The translations under genes were made by a program, and so were the position numbers. A stretch of 64,000 bases of DNA from the NCBI GenBank assembly GCA_030028905.1, contig JALDYZ010000001.1, forward strand, positions 558,001-622,000. The letters run 5' to 3'. Of this stretch, positions 18,544 to 26,965 are shown piece by piece (the stretch's first letter is position 1; each line of letters begins with the position of its first letter). The stretch comes from Ferirhizobium litorale (lineage in GTDB: Bacteria > Pseudomonadota > Alphaproteobacteria > Rhizobiales > Rhizobiaceae). Under the pieces are notes generated by a model. The model was given only the letters and a program-made list of their open reading frames with translations. It was not told where the DNA came from and made no database searches.

Positions 18544-18588
18544 ATGACAACGTCCATGAACATTTCGAACTGGTGGTGGGCTCGCTAA
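18544..18588 (+). CDS. trpL: trp leader peptide TrpL
   Basis: A 14-codon ORF encoding MTTSMNISNWWWAR, with three consecutive Trp codons one residue before the penultimate position. S. meliloti peTrpL is also 14 residues with a terminal WWWAR. Ribosome stalling at the Trp codons would select between antiterminator and terminator. The promoter position suggests translation starts at the very 5' end of the RNA. In S. meliloti the leader RNA and peptide also act in trans; whether they do here is unknown. Confidence 0.9.
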   Translation: MTTSMNISNWWWAR

Positions 18589-18627
18589 CGGCGGCCTTGA
18601 CCAGTCATGTCCTGAGACAGAAGACAC

Positions 18628-18658
18628 AAGCCGCCCGGAACTTTCAGGCGGCTTTTTT
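18628..18658 (+). terminator. trp attenuator terminator
   Basis: An 8-bp stem AAGCCGCC/GGCGGCTT (18628-18635 and 18647-18654) with an 11-nt loop is followed by a T-run. It lies 40 nt after the trpL stop and 50 nt before trpE(G), the classic position of the rho-independent arm of the attenuator. Confidence 0.9.
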
Positions 18659-18710
18659 CGTATTTGAAGCGCCTGTCATCCGGGCCCCTGCAAAACGGAG
18701 TGAGGGATAA

Positions 18711-20900
18711 ATGGTAACGATCATTCGGGATGACGGCGCAGAAATATACGAGACCAAAGGCGGCATAACCGTGACGCGGCAGCGGCGTCCGACGCCCTAT
18801 GCCGACGCGGTGTCGAGCTATGTCGACAAGCTCGACGAGCGGCGCGGGGCTGTGTTTTCCTCCAACTACGAATATCCGGGCCGCTACACGCGCTGGGATA
18901 CGGCGATCGTCGACCCACCGATCGGCATTTCCTGCTTCGGCCGCAACGTCTGGATCGAGGCCTACAACGAGCGCGGCGAGGTCATCCTCGGTTTCATCGG
19001 CGAGCGGCTGAAAACCGTTGCCGATATCGACATCACCTCGGCGACCGGTCGCCGCATCGACCTGTCGGTGAGGCAGCCCGACCGGGTGTTCACCGAGGAG
19101 GAGCGCTCCAAGATCCCGACCGTCTTCACGGTTCTCAGGGCGATCACCGATCTCTTCCATTCGCAAGCGGATGCGAGCCTCGGTCTCTATGGTGCCTTCG
19201 GCTACGACCTGGCTTTCCAGTTCGACGCGATTGACCTGAAGCTCGAGCGCCCGGCCGACCAGCGCGACATGGTGCTGTTCCTGCCGGACGAAATTCTTGT
19301 CGTCGACAACTATTCCGCCAAGGCCTGGATCGACCGCTACGATTTCTCGAAGGGCGGCCTTTCGACGGAGGGCAGGGCGGGCGACATCGCGGCCGAGCCG
19401 TTCAAGCAGACCGATGCCATTCCGCCAAAGAGCGACCACCGTCCCGGCGAATATGCCGATCTCGTCGTGCACGCCAAGGAGAGCTTCCGTCGCGGCGACC
19501 TGTTCGAGGTGGTGCCGGGGCAGAAGTTCATGGAGCGCTGCGACAGCAGGCCATCGGACATTTCCCGGCGGCTCAAGGCTACCAACCCGTCGCCCTATTC
19601 CTTCTTCATCAACCTTGGAAACCAGGAATACCTGGTCGGGGCATCGCCGGAAATGTTCGTCCGGGTCTCCGGTCGCCGCATCGAGACCTGCCCGATCTCG
19701 GGCACGATCAAGCGCGGCGAGGATCCGATCGCCGACTCGGAGCAGATCCTCAAGCTGCTGAACTCGAAGAAGGACGAGTCGGAACTGACGATGTGCTCGG
19801 ACGTCGACCGAAACGACAAGAGCCGGGTGTGCGAGCCGGGCTCGGTGAAGGTGATCGGCCGGCGCCAGATCGAGATGTATTCGCGCCTGATCCATACCGT
19901 GGACCATATCGAGGGCCGGCTGCGCGACGACATGGATGCCTTCGACGGCTTCCTCAGCCACGCCTGGGCCGTGACCGTCACCGGTGCGCCGAAGCTGTGG
20001 GCGATGCGATTCATCGAGGCGCATGAAAAGAGCCCGCGCGCCTGGTACGGCGGCGCCATCGGCATGGTCGGCTTCAACGGCGACATGAATACCGGCCTGA
20101 CCCTGCGCACCGTGCGGATCAAGGACGGTATTGCCGAAGTGCGGGCCGGTGCTACCCTGTTGAACGACTCCGTTCCCGAAGACGAGGAAGCGGAAACCGA
20201 ACTGAAGGCCTCTGCCATGCTTGCTGCCATTCGAGACGCCAAGACCGGCAACACCGGCAAGACCGCGCGCGACGTCGCCAGCGTCGGCAAGGGCGTGAAG
20301 ATCCTGCTCGTCGATCACGAGGACAGTTTTGTCCATACGCTGGCGAACTATTTCCGCCAGACCGGCGCGACCGTCTCGACCGTGCGTTCGCCGGTTGCCG
20401 AGGAGGTTCTCGAACGGATGGATCCCGACCTCGTGGTGCTGTCGCCGGGTCCGGGCAATCCAAAGGACTTCGACTGCAAGGCGACGATCAAGAAGGCGCG
20501 TGCCCGCAACCTGCCGATCTTCGGCGTCTGCCTCGGCCTGCAGGCGCTTGCGGAAGCCTATGGCGGCGAGCTTCGCCAACTGGCGATCCCGATGCACGGC
20601 AAGCCCTCGCGCATCCGCGTGCTCGAACCGGGGATCGTCTTCTCCGGGCTCGGCAAGGAAGTGACGGTCGGCCGCTACCACTCGATCTTCGCCGATCCCT
20701 CGACGCTGCCGCTCGAATTCACCATCACCGCCGAGAGCGAGGACGGTACGATCATGGGCATTGAGCACACCAAGGAGCCGGTGGCCGCGGTGCAGTTCCA
20801 CCCGGAATCGATCATGACGCTCGGCGGCGATGCCGGCATGCGCATGATCGAGAACGTCGTGGCGCATCTCGCCCGCAGGGCGAAGACGAAGGCGGCCTGA
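18711..20900 (+). CDS. trpE: Anthranilate synthase, fused TrpE-TrpG
   Basis: A 729-residue fusion that converts chorismate and glutamine to anthranilate, the first step of Trp synthesis. The TrpE part (about 1-510) has the chorismate-binding segments ([33 protein letters not shown]). The glutamine amidotransferase part (about 530-729) has the nucleophile C607 in GVCLGLQ and the HPES motif carrying the His-Glu pair. Fused trpE(G) is typical of Rhizobiales. Expression is controlled by the trpL attenuator directly upstream. Confidence 0.97.
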   Translation: MVTIIRDDGAEIYETKGGITVTRQRRPTPYADAVSSYVDKLDERRGAVFSSNYEYPGRYTRWDTAIVDPPIGISCFGRNVWIEAYNERGEVILGFIGERLKTVADIDITSATGRRIDLSVRQPDRVFTEEERSKIPTVFTVLRAITDLFHSQADASLGLYGAFGYDLAFQFDAIDLKLERPADQRDMVLFLPDEILVVDNYSAKAWIDRYDFSKGGLSTEGRAGDIAAEPFKQTDAIPPKSDHRPGEYADLVVHAKESFRRGDLFEVVPGQKFMERCDSRPSDISRRLKATNPSPYSFFINLGNQEYLVGASPEMFVRVSGRRIETCPISGTIKRGEDPIADSEQILKLLNSKKDESELTMCSDVDRNDKSRVCEPGSVKVIGRRQIEMYSRLIHTVDHIEGRLRDDMDAFDGFLSHAWAVTVTGAPKLWAMRFIEAHEKSPRAWYGGAIGMVGFNGDMNTGLTLRTVRIKDGIAEVRAGATLLNDSVPEDEEAETELKASAMLAAIRDAKTGNTGKTARDVASVGKGVKILLVDHEDSFVHTLANYFRQTGATVSTVRSPVAEEVLERMDPDLVVLSPGPGNPKDFDCKATIKKARARNLPIFGVCLGLQALAEAYGGELRQLAIPMHGKPSRIRVLEPGIVFSGLGKEVTVGRYHSIFADPSTLPLEFTITAESEDGTIMGIEHTKEPVAAVQFHPESIMTLGGDAGMRMIENVVAHLARRAKTKAA

Positions 20901-20915
20901 AGTTCCGGTTTGACA

Positions 20916-20933
20916 GGCCCGTATCGGCGGGCC
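20916..20933. terminator. Possible bidirectional terminator after trpE(G)
   Basis: A short GGCCCG/CGGGCC hairpin with a 6-nt loop sits in the 39-bp gap between the convergent trpE(G) and GNAT genes. T-rich tails are weak on both sides, so this is tentative. Confidence 0.4.
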
Positions 20934-20939
20934 GGTTCT

Positions 20940-21620
20940 TCAGTCTCTGCGCTTGACGATGCACAGGTTCATCTCGCTTCGCAGGTGGAAGCCCAATCTC
21001 CTGTAGAGCACAATGGCCGGCGTGTTCGTGGCATAGGCGTGCAGGTAGGCGGCCTCTCCCCGGGAGGAAATCTCGCCGGCTACGAATTTCAGGAGCAGCG
21101 TGCCAAGGCCGCGGCCCTGAAAATCCGGGTGCGTACAAAGGCCGCTGAGCTCGGCAAAGCCGGTCTGGCGCATGCGCTGGCCGGCCATGGCGACAAGGCG
21201 GCCGTCTACCTTGATGCCCCAGAAGGTTCCGAGGCTTTGCGCACGCAGCGTGAACGGGCCCGGCCTGGTCAGTTCCGCAAGCGCCAGCATGTCTTCCGCG
21301 TCGGCTTCCGTCAGCGCACGGATCCGGTCGTCCGATATCCGGTCGAATGGCTTTTCGGCGACCATCTGCACCAGCGTCCCTTCAACGATTGTCGTCAGAC
21401 CTTCGGGCACGGTGATCGGGCCGGCCTCGACAATTGCCATGGCCTCGTCGGAAGTCGGCAAGCGTTCGAGTGCTTCGAGGCTCTCTCGTGTGTCATCGGC
21501 AGCGGCGGCAAAAGGGACGATCGATGGTGGATAGCGGCGGGCGCAACCGCTGCCTTCGGCAAAAGAAGCGTGAGCCGTGCGGAGCGCGTTCCAGACCGGC
21601 CGGTCGAGAATGTGGGTCAT
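20940..21620 (-). CDS. GNAT family N-acetyltransferase (FR47-like)
   Basis: A 226-residue protein. Its C-terminal half has the GNAT core: the acetyl-CoA loop HPDFQGRGLGTLLL and a late NTPAIVLYRRLGF motif. The N-terminal 100 residues are poorly conserved. The start at 21620 overlaps the stop of the upstream marR gene (ATGA), so the two form a translationally coupled pair. The pairing suggests the MarR regulator controls a detoxifying acetyltransferase, but the substrate is unknown. Confidence 0.85.
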   Translation of the reverse strand: MTHILDRPVWNALRTAHASFAEGSGCARRYPPSIVPFAAAADDTRESLEALERLPTSDEAMAIVEAGPITVPEGLTTIVEGTLVQMVAEKPFDRISDDRIRALTEADAEDMLALAELTRPGPFTLRAQSLGTFWGIKVDGRLVAMAGQRMRQTGFAELSGLCTHPDFQGRGLGTLLLKFVAGEISSRGEAAYLHAYATNTPAIVLYRRLGFHLRSEMNLCIVKRRD

Positions 21621-22120
21621 TGCGATTGTTCCTTTGCGAGATCGCGTCGGGCCAACGGTGCCTCGGCAAGTCTGTCTTCGATCGTTGCGAGTTGTTCGAG
21701 AAGCGGACCATCGAGATCGCCGCACAGGTCGCCAACCGCGGCGGCGATCACGGGCCAGACCGATCGTCTCGAATAGTCGACGAGGGCCTGCCCCTTGGCC
21801 GTGAGGGAGACAAGCCTCCGGCGCTGGTCCTCCTCGGAGGGTTGCATGTCGACGAAACCCAGCTCGAGGAGTTGCGCCACGGTACGCGTCGCGCCCGGCT
21901 GGGTGATGCCGACCGTCTGGGCGAGTTCGCCGATCGACAGGGGACCCGACAGATCGAGCGCAGCCAGAAAGGGGTATTGGCCGGCCTGCAACGAAACGCC
22001 GCGCTCCTCGATAATCTGCTGCGTGTCGGCTTGAAGGCGTTCGCCGATCCGGCGGAAACGACTGCCAAGGCACAGGAAACCCAGGTCGCGTACGATATCT
22101 TGGGGCAATCTCTCCTCCAT
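21617..22120 (-). CDS. MarR-family transcriptional regulator
   Basis: A 167-residue winged helix-turn-helix protein (LSIGELAQTVGITQPGATRTVAQL, then a wing with EEDQRRRLVSLT). The ATG at 22120 was chosen although no Shine-Dalgarno is visible. The longer open frame to 22207 would need a TTG start and passes through likely promoter sequence. A dyad overlaps the start codon, consistent with autorepression. It is co-translated with the GNAT gene. Confidence 0.88.
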   Translation of the reverse strand: MEERLPQDIVRDLGFLCLGSRFRRIGERLQADTQQIIEERGVSLQAGQYPFLAALDLSGPLSIGELAQTVGITQPGATRTVAQLLELGFVDMQPSEEDQRRRLVSLTAKGQALVDYSRRSVWPVIAAAVGDLCGDLDGPLLEQLATIEDRLAEAPLARRDLAKEQSQ

Positions 22121-22140
22121 TAAATTAATGGTTATATAAC
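22117..22140. promoter_or_regulatory. Two abutting palindromes at the marR start (likely autoregulatory operator)
   Basis: CCATTAAATTAATGG (22117-22131) is a perfect 7-bp dyad with a 1-nt centre, and GTTATATAAC (22131-22140) is a perfect 10-bp palindrome sharing its G. On the minus strand TTGCCC-N17-TATATA places the -10 inside the second palindrome and the transcript start inside the first. A bound MarR dimer here would block its own promoter. Confidence 0.6.
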
Positions 22141-22324
22141 AAGTAATGTAAATTCGGGCAATGGTTTCCAGTGTTCCTTCGAGGTCAATGTTGATAGTTT
22201 TTGACAAATTGCTCGCTTTCCCTCATATGCACTCCATCAGCCGCCTGCGCGATTTTCGCGTGGGCGGTTTTGCGTTTGAATGGCTGTTGCACTGCAACTC
22301 ATTCGCATCCGCAGAGGGATCGAA

Positions 22325-23242
22325 ATGGACGAGCACGGAAAGCTTACCGTAAGGCGGCTGGCGCTTTGGGGCATACCGCTGTCCTTTGGCGTCATGGGCC
22401 TGAAGATGCTGGCCTGGTGGGTGACGGGATCGGTGGCGCTGCTTTCCGACGGGCTGGAATCGACAGTGAACGTCGTCGCCGCCTTCATCGCATTCTTCGT
22501 CATCCGCTACGCGCAGAAACCGGCCGACGAAACTCATCAGTTCGGCCATCACAAGGCGGAATACATGTCCGCCGTCGTCGAGGGCGTTTTGATCGTCGTC
22601 GCGGCACTGCTGATCGTGCGCGAGGCAATCGGCGCACTCGGGAACCCGCAGGTGCTCGATGCCCCCGTGCTGGGCCTCGCCATCAACGTGGCCGCTACCG
22701 TCATCAACGCAGTCTGGGCAGCGATCCTCATTCGCGCGGGCCGCAAGTATCGTTCACCGGCATTGACGGCTGATGGGCACCATATCAATTCCGACGTGAT
22801 CACTTCGGTCGGCGTGTTGGTCGGTCTTGTTCTGGTGGTCGCGACTGGTTATGCGATCCTCGATCCGATCCTGGCGATCCTCGTTTCCCTCAACATCCTC
22901 TACCAGGGATGGAAGGTCATTTCCCGTTCGATCGCCGGATTGATGGACCAGGCCGTCGATCCGGACGAGGAAGCGGCCATCAAGAAGGCGATCGCGACCA
23001 ATGCGGAGGGGTCGCTCGGCGTCCATGATTTGAAGACCCGCAGCGCGGGGGCGGCGACCTTTGTCGACTTCCACCTGGTCGTGCCGGCGGCGATGGCGGT
23101 CGGCGATGCCCATGCGATCTGCGACCGGCTCGAGGACGCGATCCGCGCTGCCCATCCGGGTGCCAGGATTGCCATCCATGTCGAGCCGGAAAGCGAAAAG
23201 GCGCACGGCGTGCGCGTCAAGGTTAAGGAGAAAAGCAAATGA
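22325..23242 (+). CDS. Cation diffusion facilitator family transporter
   Basis: A 305-residue inner-membrane metal/proton antiporter of the YiiP/CzcD type. It has about six hydrophobic segments and a soluble C-terminal domain (about 215-300). Metal-site motifs are present: SDGLE in TM2 (the first aspartate position) and HHINSD in TM5. The HQFGHHKAE loop may bind metal in the cytosol. The substrate is probably Zn, Fe or Mn and cannot be told here. The start at 22325 has GAGGGAT. It overlaps queF by ATGA. Confidence 0.88.
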   Translation: MDEHGKLTVRRLALWGIPLSFGVMGLKMLAWWVTGSVALLSDGLESTVNVVAAFIAFFVIRYAQKPADETHQFGHHKAEYMSAVVEGVLIVVAALLIVREAIGALGNPQVLDAPVLGLAINVAATVINAVWAAILIRAGRKYRSPALTADGHHINSDVITSVGVLVGLVLVVATGYAILDPILAILVSLNILYQGWKVISRSIAGLMDQAVDPDEEAAIKKAIATNAEGSLGVHDLKTRSAGAATFVDFHLVVPAAMAVGDAHAICDRLEDAIRAAHPGARIAIHVEPESEKAHGVRVKVKEKSK

Positions 23243-23703
23243 GCCACACCGACGTATCCGGGCTCACCCAACTTGGTTCCAATGTCGATGCGCCGGCGAG
23301 CCCGGAGACCGCGATCCTGGAGCGTGTTCCGTCCGGCAATGCCGGAACCGATTTCGTGGTGCGATTCACCGCCCCTGAATTCACCTCGCTTTGCCCGATG
23401 ACCGGTCAGCCGGACTTCGCGCACATCGTCATCGACTACATTCCCTCGGACTGGCTGGTGGAATCGAAATCGCTGAAACTGTTCCTGCATTCGTTTCGCA
23501 ACCACGGTGCGTTCCACGAGGATTGCTCGATCTACGTTGCGAGACGCATTGTCGACCTGCTGCACCCGAAATGGTTGCGAATCGGGGCTTACTGGTATCC
23601 GCGCGGTGGCATCCCGATCGACGTCTTCTGGCAGACGGGCCCGACACCGGAAGGCGTGTGGATCCCCGAGCAGGGCGTCGCGCCCTACCGCGGCCGCGGG
23701 TGA
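23239..23703 (+). CDS. queF: NADPH-dependent preQ0 reductase QueF
   Basis: A 154-residue enzyme of queuosine synthesis that reduces 7-cyano-7-deazaguanine to preQ1. It is the short unimodular type. The nucleophile C52 lies in [10 protein letters not shown] with D59, and the QueF motif ESKSLK is at residues 75-80. The length is as expected. It is translationally coupled to the CDF transporter; a functional link between the two is not obvious. Confidence 0.96.
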   Translation: MSHTDVSGLTQLGSNVDAPASPETAILERVPSGNAGTDFVVRFTAPEFTSLCPMTGQPDFAHIVIDYIPSDWLVESKSLKLFLHSFRNHGAFHEDCSIYVARRIVDLLHPKWLRIGAYWYPRGGIPIDVFWQTGPTPEGVWIPEQGVAPYRGRG

Positions 23704-23719
23704 CAGCAAGCGACAAAAA

Positions 23720-23740
23720 ACGGCGGGCAATGCCCGCCGT
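23720..23740. terminator. Terminator between convergent queF and hupE-like genes
   Basis: A perfect 10-bp stem with a one-base centre (ACGGCGGGCA/TGCCCGCCGT). On the minus strand it is followed by TTTTTTG, so it is a strong terminator for the hupE-like gene; on the plus strand the tail is weaker. Confidence 0.85.
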
Positions 23741-23766
23741 TCGCATTTCGGAATGCTGGTGGCCTA

Positions 23767-24339
23767 TCAGCCGAAGATCAGTGAGACGCCGGCGAGTGCC
23801 GTTGCGGCACCCAGCACGCGGGCAATCTTTGGTGCGAAGCGGGCAACGCCCATGCCGAGCGCGATGCCGGCGAGATGCAGGAGTGCGGTGGCGATGACGA
23901 AGCCGACGCCGAACTGGAGCGCGCCCGCACTGCCGAGTTCGCCGCCATGGGCATGGCCGTGGAACAGGGCGAAAACGCCGACGATCGCGGCGCAGGCGCT
24001 GACCGGCAGCCGCACGGCCATGGCGACGAGCAGGCCGAGTGCGATCACCGAAGCAAGGATGGCCGGTTCGACGAACGGCAGTTCCACGCCGCCAAGCGCC
24101 ATTAGGAAGCCGATCGACATGGTGCCGACGAATGCCAGGGGAACGGCCCACAGGGCGCGGCCACCGATCTGGGCGGCCCAGATGCCGACGGCGACCATGA
24201 CCAGGATGTGGTCGGCGCCGAACAGCGGATGGGAGAAGCCGGCCATGAACGAGCCGTGTTCATCGGGGTTCAGGTGCGCGAATGCAGGAACTGTCGCGGA
24301 GGCAAGAATTGCGGCCGCAAGGCCAATACGTTTCAACAT
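23767..24339 (-). CDS. HupE/UreJ family protein
   Basis: A 190-residue membrane protein with a signal peptide (residues 1-21, ending AFAH) and about six hydrophobic segments. Family hallmarks are HP.FGADHILVMVAVG and the FHGHAHG histidine motif. HupE/UreJ proteins are thought to move nickel or cobalt. No urease or hydrogenase gene is near, and no cobalamin riboswitch was found upstream. The start has GAGGGAC. Confidence 0.9.
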   Translation of the reverse strand: MLKRIGLAAAILASATVPAFAHLNPDEHGSFMAGFSHPLFGADHILVMVAVGIWAAQIGGRALWAVPLAFVGTMSIGFLMALGGVELPFVEPAILASVIALGLLVAMAVRLPVSACAAIVGVFALFHGHAHGGELGSAGALQFGVGFVIATALLHLAGIALGMGVARFAPKIARVLGAATALAGVSLIFG

Positions 24340-24642
24340 TATGTGTCCCTCGGTTGGTCGACAGGGCGCCTGGAGTTCAGTCGCGCCCGCCTTTGAAAAT
24401 GGATGCGGCAGATTAAGCGAGGATTCTGATCGCTGTCTACCGCGAATCCGGTTGGCCCTGAATGACATGCCAGGCTTCGGCACGAAAGTCACGAAACGGC
24501 ATCCGCCCTTGCCGACTGCGACGAACAGGCGATAGCCGCATCCGCGTTAGGCATCTTCTGCGTCTTGCCTTTTTCCCGCATTGTCTTACGACGGGAGACG
24601 CATTATTTGCGTGGTACTGGAAATCATGGTGGAGAGTTTCGC
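24340..24642. other. 303-bp intergenic region between the hupE-like gene and the clpP paralogue
   Basis: Two divergent genes start from this stretch. I searched the minus strand for a B12 box and the plus strand for a riboswitch or leader ORF, and found neither. The clpP Shine-Dalgarno GGAGAG is at its right end. Confidence 0.5.
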
Positions 24643-25224
24643 ATGAACGAAGATGAAGAAGACAAGAAGAACGAAGCCCCCCTGGGCAAGGATGCGGAAG
24701 CCAACCTGTTCAAATCCCGGTCGATATTCATTTACGGTGGAATCACCCAGGAACTGGCTCAGAAGGTCTGCTCGCAGCTCGTGGCCATGGCTGCCGCCGG
24801 CGACGACGACATCCGGATCTATGTGAATTCTCCGGGCGGACATGTCGAATCGGGTGATTCGATCCACGACATGATCAAGTTCATCAAGCCGCGCGTCTGG
24901 ATAATCGGATCGGGCTGGGTCGCTTCTGCCGGTGCGCTGATCTATGTCAGCGTTCCCAAGGAGCAGCGCCTTTGCCTGCCGAACACTCGCTTCTTGCTGC
25001 ACCAACCGTCGGGCGGAACGCGCGGCATGGCTTCTGACATCGAGATCCAGGCCCGCGAAATCATCCGCATGAACGAGCGGCTGAACAGGATCTTTGCCGC
25101 CGCCACCGGTCAGCCGGTCGAAAAGATCGCCAAGGATACCGACCGCGACTACTGGCTCTCCGCAGAGGAGGCAAAGGAATACGGTCTGGTTTCGCGGATC
25201 ATCACCACGCAAGCGGAAATCTGA
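24643..25224 (+). CDS. ClpP-like serine protease subunit (paralogue)
   Basis: A 193-residue member of the Clp protease proteolytic-subunit family. The catalytic triad is intact: S95 in ASAGA, H120 in LLHQP, and D169 in the [12 protein letters not shown] segment. The N-terminus is an acidic, charged stretch ([10 protein letters not shown]) rather than the usual ClpP propeptide. The nucleophile context (WVASAGA) differs from the GQAASMGA of housekeeping ClpP. No clpX gene is adjacent, so this is probably a second ClpP. The ATG at 24643 has GGAGAG. Confidence 0.88.
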   Translation: MNEDEEDKKNEAPLGKDAEANLFKSRSIFIYGGITQELAQKVCSQLVAMAAAGDDDIRIYVNSPGGHVESGDSIHDMIKFIKPRVWIIGSGWVASAGALIYVSVPKEQRLCLPNTRFLLHQPSGGTRGMASDIEIQAREIIRMNERLNRIFAAATGQPVEKIAKDTDRDYWLSAEEAKEYGLVSRIITTQAEI

Positions 25225-25242
25225 TCCAAGTTCGAGGCTTTG

Positions 25243-25274
25243 TTGCCGTCCTGCCCGGGCAGGACGGCAATTTT
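25243..25274 (+). terminator. Terminator after the clpP paralogue
   Basis: A perfect 28-nt palindrome (arms 25243-25256 and 25257-25270) with ATTTTC following. It is one of the strongest rho-independent signals in the window. Confidence 0.9.
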
Positions 25275-25387
25275 CATTGCGCATATTCTATTCGTTCGCT
25301 CCTGGCCTTCCGCCTGCCAGCAGGCTTTCACTACTTTGCCAGCGCGGCCTATCTTGCTCGCAAACTCACTGCCGGCGGACCCTCGCG

Positions 25388-26572
25388 ATGTTGAAAGATT
25401 TTTCGGTTCAAAGCCTGTTCATGGGCGTGCTGACGGCCTTCGTCGGTTTTGCAAGCTCGTTCGCGGTCGTGCTTCAGGGCCTCAAGGGCGTTGGCGCCAC
25501 GGATGTGGAAGCCGCCTCCGGCCTGATGGCGCTTTCGGTGTCCATGGGGCTCTGCGCCGTCGTCCTGAGTGCGGCGACGCGGCTGCCGGTCAGCATCGCC
25601 TGGTCGACCCCCGGCGCGGCACTGCTGGCAAGCGCCGGCGTCATCGAGGGAGGCTTTCCGGCAGCCGTCGGTGCGTTCATCGTCTGTGCGCTGATGATCA
25701 TCATGGCCGGCCTTTTCCGCCCGCTCGGCAAAGCGGTCGCGGCGATCCCCGCACCGCTCGCAAACGCGATGCTGGCGGGTGTTTTGATCGGACTCTGCTT
25801 TGCGCCGGTCAGGGCAATCGCCTTCGATCCGCTGCTGGGGTTGCCGATCGTGCTCGCCTGGATAGTGGTCGGCGCGCTGAAACGGCTATGGGCGGTGCCG
25901 GCGGCGCTCGCCGCCTTTGCGTTGGTGCTGACCTTTGGCATCGACATTCCGGAGGGCGCTTTCGCCCAGGTGGCGCAGTCGCTGACGCCGCCCGCCGAAT
26001 TCGTGACGCCGGTCTTCAACGTGGCCGGCCTGGTGTCGATTGCGCTGCCGCTGTTCATCGTCACCATGGCGTCGCAGAACATCCCCGGCATCGCCGTGCT
26101 CAAGGTCAACCATTATGATCCGAGGCCCGGCCCGCTCTTTGCCGTCACCGGCCTGTTTTCGCTGCTGTCCGCTCCTTTTGGCGGACATGTGATCAATCTT
26201 GCCGCGATCACGGCCGCCATGTGCGCCGGCGAGGATGCGCATCCCGATCCAAGGAGGCGCTACTGGGCCGCGCTCATATCCGGCGTCGGCTATATCGTTT
26301 TCGGGCTTCTTGCCGGTGGGGTCACGGCCTTCGTGGCGCTGGCGCCGCCGATCCTCATCCAGGCCGTCGCCGGTCTTGCGCTTGTCGGCGCATTTGCGGG
26401 CTCCGCCGTCACCGCCTTCAAGGAGCCGGAAGCGCGCGAAGCGGCTGCCATCACCTTCCTGGTGACGGCCTCCGGCGTTTCCTTCCTGGGGGTCACCGGC
26501 GCATTCTGGGGTCTCCTTGCCGGCGGGTTGATGCTTGCCCTGCAGAATTTCGTGCGGGCGGCAAAGGGCTGA
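25388..26572 (+). CDS. BenE-family (benzoate/proton symporter-like) transporter
   Basis: A 394-residue inner-membrane transporter with about 11-12 hydrophobic segments. The WSTPGAALL motif (residues about 73-81) and PFGGHVINLAAITAAMCAGEDAH are characteristic of BenE. The family imports benzoate in some bacteria; without ben or cat genes nearby the substrate here is uncertain. The start at 25388 has only a weak GGCGGA upstream. Confidence 0.88.
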   Translation: MLKDFSVQSLFMGVLTAFVGFASSFAVVLQGLKGVGATDVEAASGLMALSVSMGLCAVVLSAATRLPVSIAWSTPGAALLASAGVIEGGFPAAVGAFIVCALMIIMAGLFRPLGKAVAAIPAPLANAMLAGVLIGLCFAPVRAIAFDPLLGLPIVLAWIVVGALKRLWAVPAALAAFALVLTFGIDIPEGAFAQVAQSLTPPAEFVTPVFNVAGLVSIALPLFIVTMASQNIPGIAVLKVNHYDPRPGPLFAVTGLFSLLSAPFGGHVINLAAITAAMCAGEDAHPDPRRRYWAALISGVGYIVFGLLAGGVTAFVALAPPILIQAVAGLALVGAFAGSAVTAFKEPEAREAAAITFLVTASGVSFLGVTGAFWGLLAGGLMLALQNFVRAAKG

Positions 26573-26640
26573 AAACCTCTCGGTCTGCATGCCGAAAGGG
26601 GCCGGATGCAGCGCTGCGACGGGTTGTTTTGTTTTGCCAC

Positions 26641-26669
26641 TTGCCGTTTTCGGTTCGCGACGCTATAAG
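26641..26669 (+). promoter_or_regulatory. Promoter of the leu leader/leuA unit
   Basis: A -35 TTGCCG (26641-26646) and -10 TATAAG (26664-26669) with a 17-bp spacer. The expected start lies at about 26676-26677, exactly at the ATG of the Leu-rich leader ORF, so the transcript would be leaderless as at trpL. Confidence 0.65.
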
Positions 26670-26676
26670 CGCGACC

Positions 26677-26802
26677 ATGAAGAACACAGGCGCAACCATT
26701 TCCGAACAGATCATGCGTGGCCGCATCGCGCTGCATGAACGTTCGCGCGCCCTCGCATCGCTTCTTCTTCTCGGCCTTACACGCGGTTGCCGGGTCCTTT
26801 GA
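26677..26802 (+). CDS. Candidate leucine leader peptide upstream of leuA
   Basis: A 41-codon ORF (or 29 codons from the ATG at 26713). Its end is leucine rich: ASLLLLGLTRGCRVL has seven Leu in 15 residues, including four in a row. It lies 163 bp before leuA, and a good promoter starts at its ATG. This is the expected design for translation-coupled attenuation by leucyl-tRNA supply. I could not find a clear stem followed by a T-run between it and leuA, so the mechanism could be rho-dependent or act at leuA translation. Confidence 0.6.
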   Translation: MKNTGATISEQIMRGRIALHERSRALASLLLLGLTRGCRVL

Positions 26803-26965
26803 GGGGCGCCCGGCGGCCGATCAAGCCCGCCAGGCAAAGAGCTCCTCGCAACACCCCTGTCAGAATTGTATATTGACCGCAAGAGGTCCGCATTTGCCGT
26901 CGCCAAGCCGTATTCGATCGGCTAAGAGACGCGGGCAAGTGGCGGGAAGAGGAAGAGAAGTTACG

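Noticed and set aside
22121..22207. 29-residue N-terminal extension of MarR from a TTG
   Set aside because: It passes through the likely promoter and operator and lacks MarR homology.
24340..24642. Cobalamin riboswitch upstream of the hupE-like gene
   Set aside because: No B12 box or characteristic conserved stem on the minus strand.
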